A stretch of DNA of 64,000 nucleotides from Enoplolaimus lenunculus (GCA_030248215.1 JASANG010001574.1:1-64000), one strand, 5' to 3'. Counted from the stretch's first letter, positions 1-14,992 are shown. Notes: generated by a model from the sequence alone, not told the origin. Made by a program: numbers and translations.

Positions 1-3000
1 TGACAGGTTATGAGATGATCAAATATGCGAAAAAACTTTTAAACTTCAACCAGAGCTGAACGAATTCTGGTTGGGTGAAACCCGAAAAAATGCAATTTAA
101 TATACTCTGCTTTACGAGAAATACTAGGGTATCAACTCATTTAGTCAAGTCCAGGCGTTTGTAGCCTTCGAGACACACGCGTAAGCTGAGGTTTTGACAA
201 AGGCTTTCCTCTGCCTAAGAGAAATTTGTTTAGCTAAAAGCTTAACCCTAAACGTGAAGGAAAAGTGTACAAGAGCCTAAATTCATTTCAACTATCAACC
301 GAGTTACCCAACTGCCGCTAATATATATCCTTTATTATAAACCACTCAATATTCCTATGCATTTTATCTCTCATTGTTTACTTTTATCTGCAATTTCGAG
401 AAAACTTTTTTACCTACGTTTTCCTTTCTTATTCCAAAAATCAGATGGCATTCGTATTAATTTCGTTGAAATTCATTTTTCATCGCGTCTGTCCCTTTTG
501 TATCTTTGTGCATTAAAATGTTTTGCTGTAGTATTGCGTAATTGCTTTGTACCGTCCTGTTACTGTGTCAGTATGACTATTTATTGTAGACTTTTTTCGC
601 GAAAAATACAGAATACAATGTGCGCCAACTGTTATGAACTTGCAATATTTTACATTTTACAGCGTTAGTTGCATCACACAAACTTTCACCTGCAGACGCA
701 ACAGTGCGAAATTGCAAACGAAATTTTCCATGTGATTTTTCGCCATAAAAAAATTACTATTTTTAAGGTCAAGGTAAAAGTGAAAACATCAACGTAACTG
801 CAGTGAGTATGTTGGTAGAGGCGTATACAAGGGCAATACGGGGTATGAATAACTTAGGAATTTCTGCGAAGACTCGAAAAAGGCATCTTTACAGACGGTA
901 GAATCACCTGTAGACGGCAAGAAAAAAAATTTTCTCACTTGCTACGATGCATCACTAAATAACCCAAAACACATGTGGCTATCTCCTGCGGAGATTCAAT
1001 CGTTACTATGCTCCTGTTTGCGTGGGGGTAATTTTTTCAAATTCGAAAATTGAAACTGTAAGAATTGCTACAACCAACCCCCCTCCTGCTCGTTGATCAA
1101 TTGTAATGCAAACTGCTGAATGCAGTTGACTGAACAAAAGTGATTAAGGAATATTTTGTGTGACAGTGAAGTATATACATAATTTTGTTCATGATTGATA
1201 CAAAATGGCACTGACCTTACATTAACGATGACCTCGTAATTACAAAGTTTGCCATTCATTTGATTTTTGTCATTAATAAAGAAATATACTTAAATTATCA
1301 TTTAGCATAGAATTTTTTGACTTAGGGAAACTCTTCAACTGGTATATTCACGTCTAAACCAGCGAAAACCTGGACGGTATTATCATGTATCTAGCACAGA
1401 GAATACTTGAAGCATTCGTTGATCTAAAATCCGTTTAATTAATTTTGTGAGAAAGCTAAATTTTTGTCATTCAATCCTAGAACAAGCAAAACGTCGACCC
1501 GTTTAGTTTTTTCTGAAACCTGTAAAAAATGTTTTTCTCGTCTTTCTGAAATTTCAAAAAATATAATATTTTTCCAATAACTAGGACACCTATGCGAGAT
1601 ACCAGAGAATACGTTGAACTGTGAAAAAAGCATATATTTAAAACTCAATTGAAATTTAACCAAAACGTTCGCAATGCTGCCAAGTACACAAGAAATTAGT
1701 TCGCATATATTTCCAAAACCGCTAGCTACATGTTATTTTGTATATCAGTTTGTAAACAAAAAATATATATTAAAAGTTTAATCTCCTTGGCTTTAATTGC
1801 ATTACAATCCAGCACGTCTGGAGCAGCCACACTCATACCTCATTCGGTGGGCCCAAACAAGATTTAAAAAATAACCGTTAATAATATTTCTACTTGGATA
1901 TATATTTAAAGTTGAAAAATTCACAAATTAAAAAATATTGATCGTTACAAGGGGGCCCTCATCATATAACTTAGGGAGTATAACCTGCTGCGGTACTGCA
2001 AGCCAGGTGTACTACATTAACATTGTTACTAAAGGATCGACATTTATATTGCTGGTGTGTTTTATGCATAAATTTTTAAATTCAACTTGTCAAGCTTGTT
2101 CCAAGAATATTATTTTCGCAAGCAATCCATATAAACACTAAACTCGTGATGTAACGATAACAAATTGCAACTGAAATTGTAGCAGCTCTTGACACCCTTG
2201 CCAGGCCCGTGCTACTTCAACTTCAACGGGTGTTTTGTCGTCATTCCACGAGACACCAATAGAGTAAGCTTAAGCTTTCGGCTAATTTATGATGTGGTTT
2301 AGGCTTAGCTTTATAGAAATATGCTTATACTGCAGTTATGCCCTTCAGGGTAACATTGACTGAAAGGCAAGTATTCCGAATTCAACAGAACACGCAGAGC
2401 AATTTCGATTGCTCTCTGTAATATTAATGAACGTTTTTACCGAAACCCCTAAAATTGAAAAAAAAATTGTTTTAGCTTTAAACCTAAAGTCTGCGGAGGG
2501 GTTTTTGTCAAGAGCTGTACAGTAATATTAGTTGTGAAATTAAATTATATATAAAGATCCATGTTACTGATCCATTGAAAGAAATTTGTAATGTTCTATT
2601 TTATTAGTACTAGATATTCTCGATTCCCCCTGAACGGCTTGCAGGCTCGTATCATCAACATTGCGCAGAACATAGTGTTACGCTAAAAAGCATGATGGAC
2701 GATTAGTATAGATAAAGCTGACTTAACAACTAATCTGGTATTCGGTCCGGCCCGCAACTACCAGACAGGGCGAAGGGGCACACCCTATGAATGTTTTTAC
2801 GTTCTCATTGACTGCAAAAATTTACCAACAGCATTAAACAGATTTAGATGTTAACAAAATTTTTTGATCCATCTTAAAATCTCGGTATCCCCTCTAGTAA
2901 CAATTCAGCAAAATTTGGTCTGTGATTCTGTTATAGATAGCACCTGCAACACTAATAACAAGGCCTGATCTAGCAAAATCTAGGGGTCGCTGGCAAGATC

Positions 3001-3072
3001 CTGGGGCCGCTGGCAATATACTAAGGCCGATGCCCACCGAATATAGAAACTAAATCATTAGATTGGAACATC
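1..3072. other. AT-rich stretch, no gene seen
   Basis: No ORF resembles a known protein. Positions 2262-2350 carry a worn hexamer-MITE end (AAGCTTTCGG, TATGCTTATACTGCAGTTAT). Otherwise nothing is recognised. Confidence 0.5.
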
Positions 3073-3080
3073 GAAATATA

Positions 3081-3283
3081 GGCCCATGTATAGAACAGGG
3101 CCGGAACAGTAGTATAAGCATATTCCTAAGCCTAAGCCCAAGTACAAGGCTAAGCTTAAGCGTATGGATGAGCTTATTCATAAGTCTAAGCGTAAGCCTA
3201 AGCAAAAAAATTACTCTAAAGCTAAAACTGACTCTATTATAGCCCTTCCGGAAAACGATCCGGCCCTGTTCTATACATTGGCC
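3081..3283 (+). mobile_element. TTAGGC-hexamer MITE, perfect 8-bp duplication
   Basis: Starts GGCCCATGTATAGAACAGGG and ends with the inverted form (CCCTGTTCTATACATTGGCC). It is flanked by the duplication GAAATATA (3073-3080, 3284-3291). The interior is degenerate CCTAAG/TAAGCC hexamers running in both directions, so the strand can fold back. Confidence 0.9.
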
Positions 3284-3291
3284 GAAATATA

Positions 3292-5354
3292 ATACAGAAA
3301 TTTGCTTTAGTTGACGGCTCACCAGGCTCGCGAGGTTTATGAACAGAAATACACAAAATTTCTGTTATGCTCAGCTAAAGTACACATGAACCAGTTTTCG
3401 GTTCGTTTTTAACAAAAAAATACACAATTTTTCTCAGAATTGAAAAGTAACAAACTATGAATAACATTTTTATACCAGTTGATAGTATACAATGTCAAAT
3501 TTGATACATACATAACTGAGAGAAACACGCTTGATAGGTAACATTGGTATAAAGAATTTTTGACAATCTGGTAGGAAAAGTCAACAGTTACGGATGACAA
3601 AGCAACTGAAATGCGTTTTGATTTTAGTTAAATAAAACTAAATTTTTTTATTAAAATTAAAACTCAAAACAGATTTTAACCAGCAGTTACTTTTACACGA
3701 GTATTAATTTTAGTTATATTCTTTGTAAGACTAAACCGTATCAGCAAAATAAGACTATGATCTTTTAGAAGGGTTCATATGCCGAACCGCAAGGAGGACG
3801 TATCCGAGTATTTAGCCATCGAGAGGGCGGTTTCAGAAAAACTTTACACGGGTTCTAACAATTTTTTCAACGATAGCTATAAAATTCACAATAAATTTTA
3901 AGCCAAAACTTGAAACTGCAGACTGAAAACCGTTCGAACGTACCTACATTCGAGTCGTAAATAAATATTGTTCGATTTGCCCGCGCTTTTTAGCCGCGTT
4001 GACACGTAGCTATCTCGTGTACAAACTCCCGCCAAACTGTACTAAAATACAATAATTCCCGGAAAAGTGCTAATTGCCAGTGAACAAATCGACAAATAAG
4101 CATCAGTTTTGTTGTAATTAATAGCAAAAATATTGAAAATAGAATTTTATTGACTGACTACAATTCAGTAGTGTCTGTCTGCGTAAGCCTATGTCGCAGT
4201 TGTCTCAGTTGCAGTCTAGTACACTAGTCTGTAAGGTCACGTCGTTTCCTGTATAGGTCAGAATATTAGTTTACTGCAAGTAAACACGGTTTTAGCGTAC
4301 GGTTTTTCAATTGCTCGCCACGGCATTGTAGTCGTACCTTGATAGTTTTACAAAATACAGCATTAATTACCACAAATTTTAATAACAGCTTTATTTATAA
4401 TTCGTCAGTTTCAGAAGCACCTTACAGAGTACTAAACAAAAGCGTTTTGACACGTGAAATCAGAGTTGGTCAAAAATGGCTACAGATTGGTATACAGCGC
4501 ACTACGATAATTGACACACGGTGCCTGAAACGTCATCAAAACATATAAGCAGACCCAAACAATTCGAAATGAATATCGTCAACTTGTAAAGGATCAAGTC
4601 GTTTCTTCGTTCAATTTTGAGAGGTGGAAACAAACTCGTATCAATGAGTGAAAAACTTTAGTTGATACAACTCGAGTTAATTTTCTGTCAATTTTTGTTC
4701 AACATTTTTCCCCTCAACGAAGCGTAGGCAATACTAACGTCACGCATTGTTAATAGCTATCTGTTACAAAGGCTTTCACGGCAAACGCTATGCTACAAAC
4801 TCTTACCAAACTCTTATCCTCCAGATTCAAATACCGACTATTGCGAACCAGTAAAATTGAAAAGTGGTTTGGCCCAATTTTCAGCAATTCAAACCATAAT
4901 TCAATCACAGCTATAAGCGTCATTTAAGGACCCAAAAATCGTTACAATTATAGACCGATTGAAGAACGCACGAGCTACGGAACGGTTATTAAGTTTGAAC
5001 ATATTTAATTTTAACTCTTATTGTATAATCAAATCAGAGTTGGGAATATAACGAAAAATTTGAAAATTCAAACATAAATTTAATTAATATTCACGTTTAA
5101 TATGAGTTCGCGACGACACAGTAACAGTATGATTGCTGGAAAAAAATAATTATACTGTTTATACAGGCAACCGTGTGGCGTTTGGAATAAAGGCGGGGTG
5201 AACTAAAAGACAAAAATTAGTCCAAATAGTCACGTTTTTCAATTGGCAAACCTTATGATTAATATTTCGGTATTAACACTTTTGCAGTGGTTATATAAAA
5301 ATGACAGAAAAATTCACTCTAACTTGGATCAGTTATTCTTTAAGTGGGCGTTTA
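3292..5354. other. AT-rich stretch, no gene seen
   Basis: Short ORFs only. No repeat-family copy was identified. Confidence 0.45.
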
Positions 5355-5362
5355 ATTGTTAC

Positions 5363-5537
5363 GAACCATGTAAAGTTTAGAGGCAGAACGTTTTTTTCTG
5401 TTGGACTGCAATACAGTAAGCTTAAGCTTTACACTAATATTTACTCTTAAGCTTCAGCTAACGTATAAGCTAATTCTTACGCTTAGGCTTTGGTTTAGGA
5501 ATATGCTACAGTTACGGCCCTGTTCTATACATAGGCC
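5363..5537 (-). mobile_element. TTAGGC-hexamer MITE
   Basis: Same family in reverse orientation. One end reads GAACCATGTAAAGTTTAGAG, the other closes with CTATACATAGGCC. The flanking duplication ATTGTTAC (5355-5362, 5538-5545) is perfect. Confidence 0.87.
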
Positions 5538-5545
5538 ATTGTTAC

Positions 5546-8500
5546 AATGAAGCGGAAGACTGCAAAATAATATCGTAAAAAAGGCCTCATAATTGGAAAA
5601 CTTTGGCATAAATGAACTAATTCACCGTACATCAACGCAAGATTGACAAGTATTGTACATTGACATACCACCTAAAAACTGAATTTCAATAGATTTTTCA
5701 ACGGTTTAACTCTCGATTACATTGTCTTTCATATCCACTGTGTTAGTTTTTATATCTGCTGCGACATCAAATTCATTAAGGCGAAAAGTTATTGTTAATG
5801 GCAAATTTAAATTAAAATCATATTTTAAAACTTTAATGCATTTTACGGATTTCAATATTGTGTAAACATTAATAAACGAAAACTTTTGACTGTAAACATA
5901 TTAAAGACAATGTTGTATTCAAGCTTTACCTCAAACCGCCTATGATCTTATAAAATTTGAGCTTCGCCCTTAAGCCGCGACTATTTGTTGCTCGGGATTA
6001 GTACAAAGATATAATTTAATTATTGCAGTTATGAAGTAAGTGTCACTATTGTTGCTGCAAGTATAAAACTGTTTTTAATGTCATAGCTACAGATCTTAAG
6101 TAAAATGTTGAATAAACTCGAACTCGAACCAATGTTCTGTTTTTGTAATATATTGCACAAAGGCGTAGGGGGAGTGCAGAGAAAATATAAACTCCGAAAA
6201 AGTTCAATGGATAATAAAGACAGACAGTTTTATAGAATTCAACCTTGTCATCAACGCTAAATGGGTTGTTTGCGGTGGGCAAACCTAAATTTTCTCTGCT
6301 TTAAACAATAAAAAACCTACTGAAACGGTCAAAAAATATCTACATCTGAACTTATGAAATGTTGGCTACCGTCCCTGGTGAGCCTAAATTTTAGCTTTTT
6401 TGTGCAACTCAGGTTTGTCGCAACCCTCTGAAATCCAACTTGGCTTCCCTCACACCAGGAGTGGCAAAGTTCAATAATAAACTCGTTGAAAATTTTAAGC
6501 CAAAATTGACTTTAAATTAATCTTTGCGTTCAACTTTTGAAACTGTCAGCTGGCAAGCGACACGGCGGTTTACTTGCATTTTAAAGACATGGTTCTCAAA
6601 GTTTTTGAATTTGAACTCTGCACACTTAATATACTTGGGCGAGCAAATTTATTATTAAATATGGATTTTACTGACCACTGAAATCATGTGCGCCGACAGG
6701 AACGCGCAAGGGGTTATCGCTGTATGCTACGTGGTGTTCCTAAGTAATCTCCATGCATGATCAGGTATATAGTGAAAAATGTCCTTTAGGGATATAACTT
6801 AGCCTTTGCTGCAAATTTATGTAAATTTTGTTCCACTAAACCCCATTCGGAATTACGTTCAAAATATTCTAGTGGCAGCCATGACTATTACTAGATATCC
6901 CAAACTTAGACAACTGCTATAGAGAGTATGACTTTTAATAAATTTAGTGCAAACTGTGGCACTTTAACTAATTGCCTTTCAGGCACGTAGCTACAGGGGA
7001 TCCGGACCCCAATCCGCAAGTTAAAAAAACTATTTTGCGACTGAAGGAAAGCGGTTAAAACTAAAATTACGTACGGTTTCATGCTTGCTTCGCTAGTGAG
7101 TTCTTTGTAGGTCAATGGTCGTTTAAACTTGTGGTTAAATAGATCCCTCCCAATCAAAAACCCTAGCTATACTCATGTGCTGCTTGCTAAAGCACAAACC
7201 ATGTCAATTGATTAATGTGAGAAAAGGTATTGCAAAAAAATTAATGTTATCCAAAAATATCCCGTTTACTTTTGTCTTTTATGATTAATACCCGGAGAAG
7301 TATTTCATTAAAATGTGGCCAGTGTAAAAATATGATAAAGAATTTTAAAAAACACGAAAATTGTCAAATTTAAATAGTCTGTTTTGACTTTTAATTTGTA
7401 TTTTTTCCCAAACAGAGCTGATCAAACCGAAACCTTTAGAACTAAACCTAAACTAACTTAAAAATGATTGGAATGTTTAGGCTTTCGATAAGCTTTGATC
7501 AACACTGAAAATTTTTTCAAACCGTTTCATTTGGTTGTTCACGCGTTGGAACATTTATCATAAACTGGTAATAGGTATTGCACACATTTGTTAATATCGG
7601 ATCAAACAAAAAACCACAGTTCCTAAAAACCTTGCATTGATTTTTAGAAAAACGTAAGTTCGCGTAAATTTCAAATGGCCAAAATTGTGATTGCGGCATA
7701 GTTCACTATAAAAATTCAAATTCAAAAATGACAAAGGCTACTGTAATTGACTTTCAGAGTCTAAATACGGACCCGAACGTAAATGCGTTAATAATAGCCT
7801 TGAGTACAATCAGATTAAATAATATCATAGAAAAACCAGTAAAACTTTAACTTTAGTGCCGCCTATTTTGAGAAAAAGATGAAATATTATCTTTAGTTTT
7901 TGTTTCTTTTTAATGAGAAAAAGGTTCAAACTGCGAAAACTTTTTAGTCCCTAAATTTACTAAAATATATTAGTTTGCACTTAACTTAGTAAGTGATTAG
8001 TGGTGCTAAACTGCCTATAGCCATATGTTGCATAGAAATAGATCAAAGACAATCTTATGCACACAATCGGCAGTACATTCTGGTTCAAGTTGACAATAAA
8101 TTTATAACTCTAGTACACTTTCATTTACCCTGATCTAAAGACTTAGACCTAGACTCAGGAAAAGGCTTAGATTTAGGTTTGGACTTCGGTAAGCGTTTTC
8201 CTAATGCTATGCCTAAACCTGTGGGTAAAAAGTATACAACGGTCACAAATTTTGTTTCAAAACATACTACGTGTGTAAGCATTATTATCAGGAAATTTGT
8301 TTCAAATTCAACTATTAATAGCAATAGAGACCCTTAAGTGGAGCGTAGTAATCATAGACATTTTAGATAAACCACCAAAAAAATTTTAGTTTTTGGCAAT
8401 TTTGACGTAACTCAGGCTTAGGTTTAGGATAAGGTTCAACTCTACTCTTAAGCTGATGCGGAGAGTGCACAAGTCGCCCGTATGTTTTTATTAAAATACA

Positions 8501-9147
8501 GGGAACGTTTGGATATTTGTATTCATTCCACTCGTATGTTTAACGTGTTACTCCTAAGACGCACCATATATCTAGTGTTAATGGGCGTGTTCAGTGCGTG
8601 CTCCTAAATCGATCTTTGTTGAAAGCCGAAATAAATTTTGAAAATTCCACTGAATTTTGAATTATATAGTATTTTCGAAGAGTTTGAGTACGAAAACGTT
8701 CGTTTGTTCTCGCTCGCTTTGCTTGCGAATTGTTTCATAAAGCATCGAATTAGGAATTGCTTGAATCCGGTCAACATCATTCTATATACTGCAAAACAAA
8801 CGTGTGTTAATCAAAAGGGCCAGGGTATAGTTTTCATTGGAACCCCGGAGAACTCCTGCTAGTGCCACACTAGGCATTCGAGGTGCTGGTGCAATATAAA
8901 GTGTATAAGACAAAATATTTTGAATTTAAAGTGCTTTTGACTAAATGATAGTATTATCCGAGCTGGTTTCTCTTTTATTTACTAAAATAAAATAAAATAT
9001 TACTACTTACCCGATCGTTCAGTAGAAAATTGTGCTGTTGTTCAGAATGTGAGTTTGCGTTTTGGGATGAATGCAGTATGTCGTCCTATAATTTACCGTA
9101 ACCAGTATATATTACGTATTCACAAGAAATTTAACTTTTCACTTTAG
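5546..9147. other. AT-rich stretch with worn repeat pieces, no gene seen
   Basis: Degenerate hexamer tracts lie at about 8110-8225 and 8400-8455. Pieces related to the CTTCGCTCGCGAG module lie near 7080-7110 and 8700-8740. Confidence 0.45.
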
Positions 9148-9155
9148 TCAGTTAG

Positions 9156-9323
9156 GACCAATGTAAAGAACAGGGGCGCAACAGTAATATAAGCATATTC
9201 ATATGGCTAAACCTAAGCGTAAGAATGAGCTTATACCTACCTAAGTCAAGGTAGTCCAAAGCTTAAGGTTACTTTATTCCAGTCCCACAGAAAAATGTTC
9301 CGCCGCTGATCTTTACATGGGCC
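9156..9323 (+). mobile_element. TTAGGC-hexamer MITE
   Basis: Starts GACCAATGTAAAGAACAGGG and ends CTTTACATGGGCC. The duplication is TCAGTTAG/TCGGTTAG (7 of 8 bases). Confidence 0.85.
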
Positions 9324-11379
9324 TCGGTTAGGAAGACTAGACCAGGTACAGTATCAGTAAATCCCTTCAATTAATTTTTTTCAAACGAGTGTTATTTAGT
9401 TTAGGATGTTGCTCACACCTATACCACTCCATCTCCAACCAAGAAACCGCTGGAAAGGTCTCAAATCATATTTCTGGCAGTAGAAAAATTACCCCAGTAT
9501 GACTGTAATTTTTGTTTATGCCGATTCATTGAATAGATTCCCTCCAAATACAACTATTTGACGCACAACATTTCTAAGCCTTTTTAATGCCAGAAGACGT
9601 AAAATTATATCGATTAAATAAATAGTTTAAAATATTAGATTTTATATTTTAGACAGGAAAAAATTGGGTCTATTGACCAATTATAATCTGCTTAGAGCTG
9701 GTTATGGGGAACCGAATTGATTTTCACCATTTGTCAATGTTTAAAGACAACTTTGCTGGGCAAAAATCGTGCTCGTCAAAGGCGGTTTCCAACACGTTGG
9801 CCGTTTGCGTTAATAGCTGATGAATAATTGCTTTTCGCTTACTTGCAAAATTAAATCTGTAAGTAATGTCATGGCGAACGCTCAAATCAACGACAATATA
9901 GTCTAACAATTTAACGTAATTAACATTAACATGAAGTTATGTTTTGTTTACAAATGGGAACAATATTAAGTTCAAATTGATTTAGTTTTTAAAAAATGCA
10001 TTAATAATGAGTCATTAAACAGTCGAGGGACGTTTATAGAAGGAGCGATTGGGTCCAGACTCCTTTAAAGTCGAGGCGTTGCGTTAATGAATCGTAGTTA
10101 CGACGTCAACCGAACCAGAGAAAATAGTCTAAAATCAACTTATCATCTGTCGCAATTCTAACGAGAACACCGTACTGCCACAAAATTAGCATGGACCAGT
10201 TTTCAAACGAGTTGTATTTGGACTGAACCAGAATATTTTTCAACAAATTTGAAGCAACTAAAAATGTTGTTTTCTAAATATCAAACAATCAGATCATAAC
10301 ATCGAAATACAAACATCAGGGCAAATACTATAATGCATGATGTAACGACTATCGCACACACTTGCACAAACTTCACGAAATTCACCCTACAGCGTTTTAA
10401 ACAAAGTTGTTTTCGTTAAGTTTGTTTGTTTCCCTGAAAACTGTTTACATCAGTGAAATTAATCTCACTCTCTTTCGTTCAAAATTTCTACAATTCTAAA
10501 ATTGTCCGTTTTCTTGATCTCTGGACTGTGAAAAATTGTCAGTGTACGAGAGAGAGTAACGAACGGTGAAATTATATACCAGTTAATTTTAGTGTAAAAT
10601 CTGTATAAACAGTTAGTTTGTACCAAGACACTACTATTAATGCCAAAAAATGATAAAAAAACATTATTGTTGCATGCCAACAGTTCGCAAGCCACAGTAG
10701 CAGCAATGCTTTTGTACATTTCGGGAACTTTTGGATTGTTAATAATTTCAATTGCAGAAGAGTCTCTAAATTATCAAAATTCAGAAAAAAATGCAAAATT
10801 TACTTTTTCTACGCCAAACACGTAGATCAGATATTTTACTGTTGGTGTTATAAACTGTGGTTTATTTTCAAATACAGAAAGTATATACTACACTTCTTGA
10901 TTCGGGCCCGTAGCCACAAATAAGCCGCAGGAACTCAGCCTCCCTTAGAATGTTTTCAACCTTGCTTCTAAGTAAACGAGTACAGGCTTATGTTAATGCA
11001 AAATGTACACAAGCCAGTCTTGATTTTAACCTTACGACATTTATGTCATCCGTGTGCATTTAAATCGTAACGCTTCCGCGTTAAACAAAACGTATAAACG
11101 TGCGAAAGTCAAGATTAACCGTTTGAGAAAAACAAATATTAAACTTCATATTTTCAAGCACCTGATAGAACTTCTGTTGAATTTTAAAAATATTTAGCAA
11201 CCTGCAATGTGGCTCCTGTCCCACCACCCATTTTCATGTGCTACACGTTTAAGATGTGCAGTAATTCCATCAGTATCATGTGGTAATAGCCACTGTACCA
11301 ATTTGTGACAAAAATTTTTTTTCCCAAATTTCTGTCTCTGAGTAGTATTTGAAGTGGAATTGTTAATGTTACTGTTGTT

Positions 11380-11455
11380 GTTGTTGTTATTATTATTATT
11401 ACTACTATTATTATTGTTGTTGTTGTTGATGATGATGATGTTGTTGTTGTTGTTG
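11380..11455 (+). repeat. (TTG)/(TTA) microsatellite
   Basis: Interrupted trinucleotide run of TTG, TTA and ATG units. It explains the poly-Leu and poly-Asn reading frames across it. Confidence 0.9.
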
Positions 11456-11587
11456 TTTGCAGAGGCGCAAAATGGGTGGATACATAGTAGGCCCTTTGGA
11501 TTTTTAAAACCAAAGCTTTGTATTATAATTTTAATTGCCAAATATCCGTTTGGCTTTTTGATAGCTTTGCGCGATATTAGTTTTTAT

Positions 11588-11652
11588 ATTGTTGTTGTTG
11601 TTTGTTGTTTGTTGTTGTTGTTGTTGTTGTTGTTGTCGTTGTTGTTGTTTGT
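11588..11652 (+). repeat. (TTG)n microsatellite
   Basis: About 20 TTG units with few interruptions. Confidence 0.9.
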
Positions 11653-13442
11653 GAATTAGAATTTTGAAAACTAAAAACATTCAAACACACGCACAACACA
11701 CAAAATTTTATTGCACTGTACAACTTTCAATCATTTTAATGTCCCACAGACAGGATGACACATATATTTTACGCAAAGGTTGCTCTCATGAAAACTCACA
11801 TTAATGTTGCATAACGCTCACTCTTTTACAAACGAACGACAAATACAAATAAAAATAATAGCACCAACAACAAAGTAAAAGTCAAAAATAATGAAAACAA
11901 ACCATAAGAATGCCAAAAATTCGGTCAAATCTTTAATTCAAACGAGTATAAAATTAAAAATTAAAAATAACTCAAAATCTCTTAAAATTAACTCGTCGTA
12001 GACACGTTGCCTTAGGTTAAGGCTAAGCCTAATCTGGCCAATTTGTTCTTTGCGTAACCAGTATAAACTTTGATATAAGGTGCGCAATAAGAACTTTTGC
12101 ATTTACCCTCAAAGGTCGACAACCACGGGGGAACACTGATGTAAAAGGTGTCGATCGCGATACTCTTAAAATAATATATCATATTTTTTGAATCTCTTAT
12201 AAAATTGCTAGATTCGTCCAGCCATCGCTGCTCTGCTACTTGGTAATTTAACGTTTCCAGCATTGAACAAGATAGTCTTTTAAATCTTCGAAATAAACAG
12301 CTTAAGTCTGATATTTACAAAATTAATAAGATAACGTCATGAATTTTTGTGATGTAGCAGACATTACAACTGATTTATAAACCAAATTAAAACATTTCTT
12401 AATAGTGCTATTTAAAGTACAAATAATTAAAGCATTAGGTGTCCTAATACCTTTTAGGTTGGATGAATGTTCTAGCGGATCATGAGGGGGCGCACGAGGC
12501 GTATGCTCCCCGTCAAAAAATTTTCATAATAAACTGGTAACGTCCCCTGCTTTACTATTTTCCCCTTTGAAACTTTTTGCCAATATAACATACAGTAAAA
12601 ATTGCATTCCTTAATGTTTGCCAGCCCGAACCGGATCTCAAATTTATAGATTCGCTGCTTGCTGAATGTCAGATTGTTAAGTGTAATGTTCAACTGGTTT
12701 TGATGGTCGACGTTATTATTTTAAACTTTAAATATATCTAAATATCGAATTCAAGAAACCACCTGTTTAAAATAAGGTTTCATGCTGCCGAAGCTACGTT
12801 ACTACATGCGTTAATTACGTTGTACCACGTAATAAACCTGAGGTGCTTAATATAAACTTCTCTATAACTTTTCACCCTATACCAGCTCGGCCTTTTTGAC
12901 ATTTTGTAAGATTTCAGGCACGTACAGTATCTCGGAGATAGTTTAATTAGGCTCAAACCTCGTTCACCTCCTCAGACTTGATTTGAAAATTGCAACCAAA
13001 CTTTAAACTTCAGTTAGAAATTTTCAAACATTTTTCCAAATTAAAAAACTGTAATTTTTGAGAATTGTTGAAAAATGCTTGACTAATGCTGTGCGACAGC
13101 TGATTTTAGTCGCCCCACGATGTCGCAAAAAATTGTTTTGCGTAATTTTTCAAAAAGTGAAACGAAAAATGAAAACTTAATGAACTTGAAATCCCGTCGA
13201 AATAAAACGCATTTACAGGTTTATGCAATTAACATACACCGAGAGTTGTTCGCTGAGGCAGGCATTATTGACTTGTAGGTCACGATAGAGAGATGGGTGA
13301 AAGTGCAAAAAGTTGTTTTATTCTTCGCCGATTCGACGTCTAAAAATTCAAAAAAAATATTTCAAAATAAGTTTTATAATACCGGAAGTAATAAGTTTAA
13401 AATCTTAATATATCCGTGGTAATGTCGTCAAGGAAAATCTTC

Positions 13443-13589
13443 GGCCGATGTATTGAAGATCAGGGGCGCAACGTTTTTCTGCGGGACTGCAATAGAGTAA
13501 GCTTGTGATTTAGACTACTTTTTGCATGGGTTACGCTTAGGAATTTGCTAACACTACTGTTATGGCCCTATTCTATACATTCATTGGCC
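13443..13589 (-). mobile_element. TTAGGC-hexamer MITE
   Basis: Starts GGCCGATGTATTGAAGATCA and ends TTCATTGGCC. The 8-bp duplication AAATCTTC on both sides is perfect. The hexamer interior is much reduced. Confidence 0.87.
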
Positions 13590-14990
13590 AAATCTTCATA
13601 GTATATATAATTTTTAATACATTAATGATTAACAGTGTATTATTGCAACTGAATTGTTTGAAAATACAAATGTCGCACTGGATAGGCATACTTTGTTGAC
13701 TGAAACGGCGCGGGTTAGTGCAATTTTACTAAGTTTATGTTAGGGTGTGTACTTATGAAAAGACAACACGGCTGGTGCTGAACAGTTTCAAAGGTTGATC
13801 AATTTGGAGACAAAGCCGAAAGAGTTAATTGAATAATCTTTTATTGCAGCAATTTCAACAACTTAGATGAAGTTTTGTTCAAAGAATTTCTACCCGAGCC
13901 GAAAGCAAAGCTCTGATTGAATCATGGTACTAATATAAAACTAACGCTTATTTGTGAACTATGAGCAATGTTAGAACGTGCATGTGAATGTCCGAGCCGT
14001 AGAAATTCGTGCTATCTATATTATTAAAATTAGAACGCCACACATACGTATCTTGGGCAGCGTCCCAACCGCTGTAAGTAATGATTTAAATGTAAACATG
14101 AGACAACCTATATATGCAAATTAGATCACACTCTTTTGAAAGCCGCCTAAACGATGTACCTAGCAAATAATAAAAAAGTGACCCGAAATGTTAACAAAAA
14201 TACTACTGCGCAGTATTCACGAACAAAAAGTTTTGGGAGGAATGTTTTAGTGTTGCAAATTTGCAACCACGTTGACTAGGAACTCTTGTCCCAAAATAAA
14301 AGCCATTATACACTATTCCGATGAAAATTTGGTAAAGCATCAAACTGTTTTTGTAACAAAGTTTCGCTTCTGAAATATTAATTACAGTTTCGCCCAACAT
14401 AATTATGTTCATATCATAGTGAGTTTAGACTGATATTTGAGTTGTGGATTCATTCGAAATTTATGTTCAAATATCAGCGAACAGCTTCCTGTTGAAACGT
14501 CTATTCTGTCCGTTATCCGCAATGTCATCTCATGAGTTATGCAATGCGAACCGTAGTTCAGCACTTTGGCGTAACAAACAAATTGTTAACTTATTTTGTA
14601 CCTGCGTTCTCGAAACGTTTTTAACAAAAACTATTTCGCACACGTTTTAAGCGTTCATTTGCTATGCAATATGCACTGGCGAAATCAATGAAGGCTTCGG
14701 CCCAGCCCTCCCACATGGATCAAACTGAGACTTTGTCTTAAGGTTTAGAATGGCATGCAGCTTCTGGCTTGCTTTGTTCGCGAGTTTTTTTCCGCACTTA
14801 AGTATTGCGCGCCTGCATTTTAGGAATTTATTAATTTCCGACTAGGAAAAACTATCGTACAAGAAATTAAACGTATCAGGCACATTTGTTGACCAAAACA
14901 ATTACAGAATGGTAAATAGGAACAAAATTTTTTGTAGAAAAAAAGTTACACTAATCGCGCTGATAATATTTCCATCCTGGCACCGTAAAG

Positions 14991-14992
<2 letters not shown>

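Larger units (their letters stand above)
9332..13434. other. Stretch without a recognised gene
   Basis: Holds the two TTG microsatellites, a partial CAGGCCTGTA-family copy (about 10,900-10,990), and a minus-strand ORF at 12012-12263. That ORF ends in a plausible donor, but I cannot assign its product (residues SVPPWLSTFEG). Confidence 0.45.

Noticed and set aside
10640-10825. Small membrane protein ORF
   Set aside because: Sixty codons open in AT-rich DNA is expected by chance. Overlapping frames on the other strand are equally open, and no homologue is recognised.
11194-11659. Poly-Asn and poly-Leu proteins
   Set aside because: These frames are opened by TTG/TTA microsatellites. No flanking coding signal is seen.
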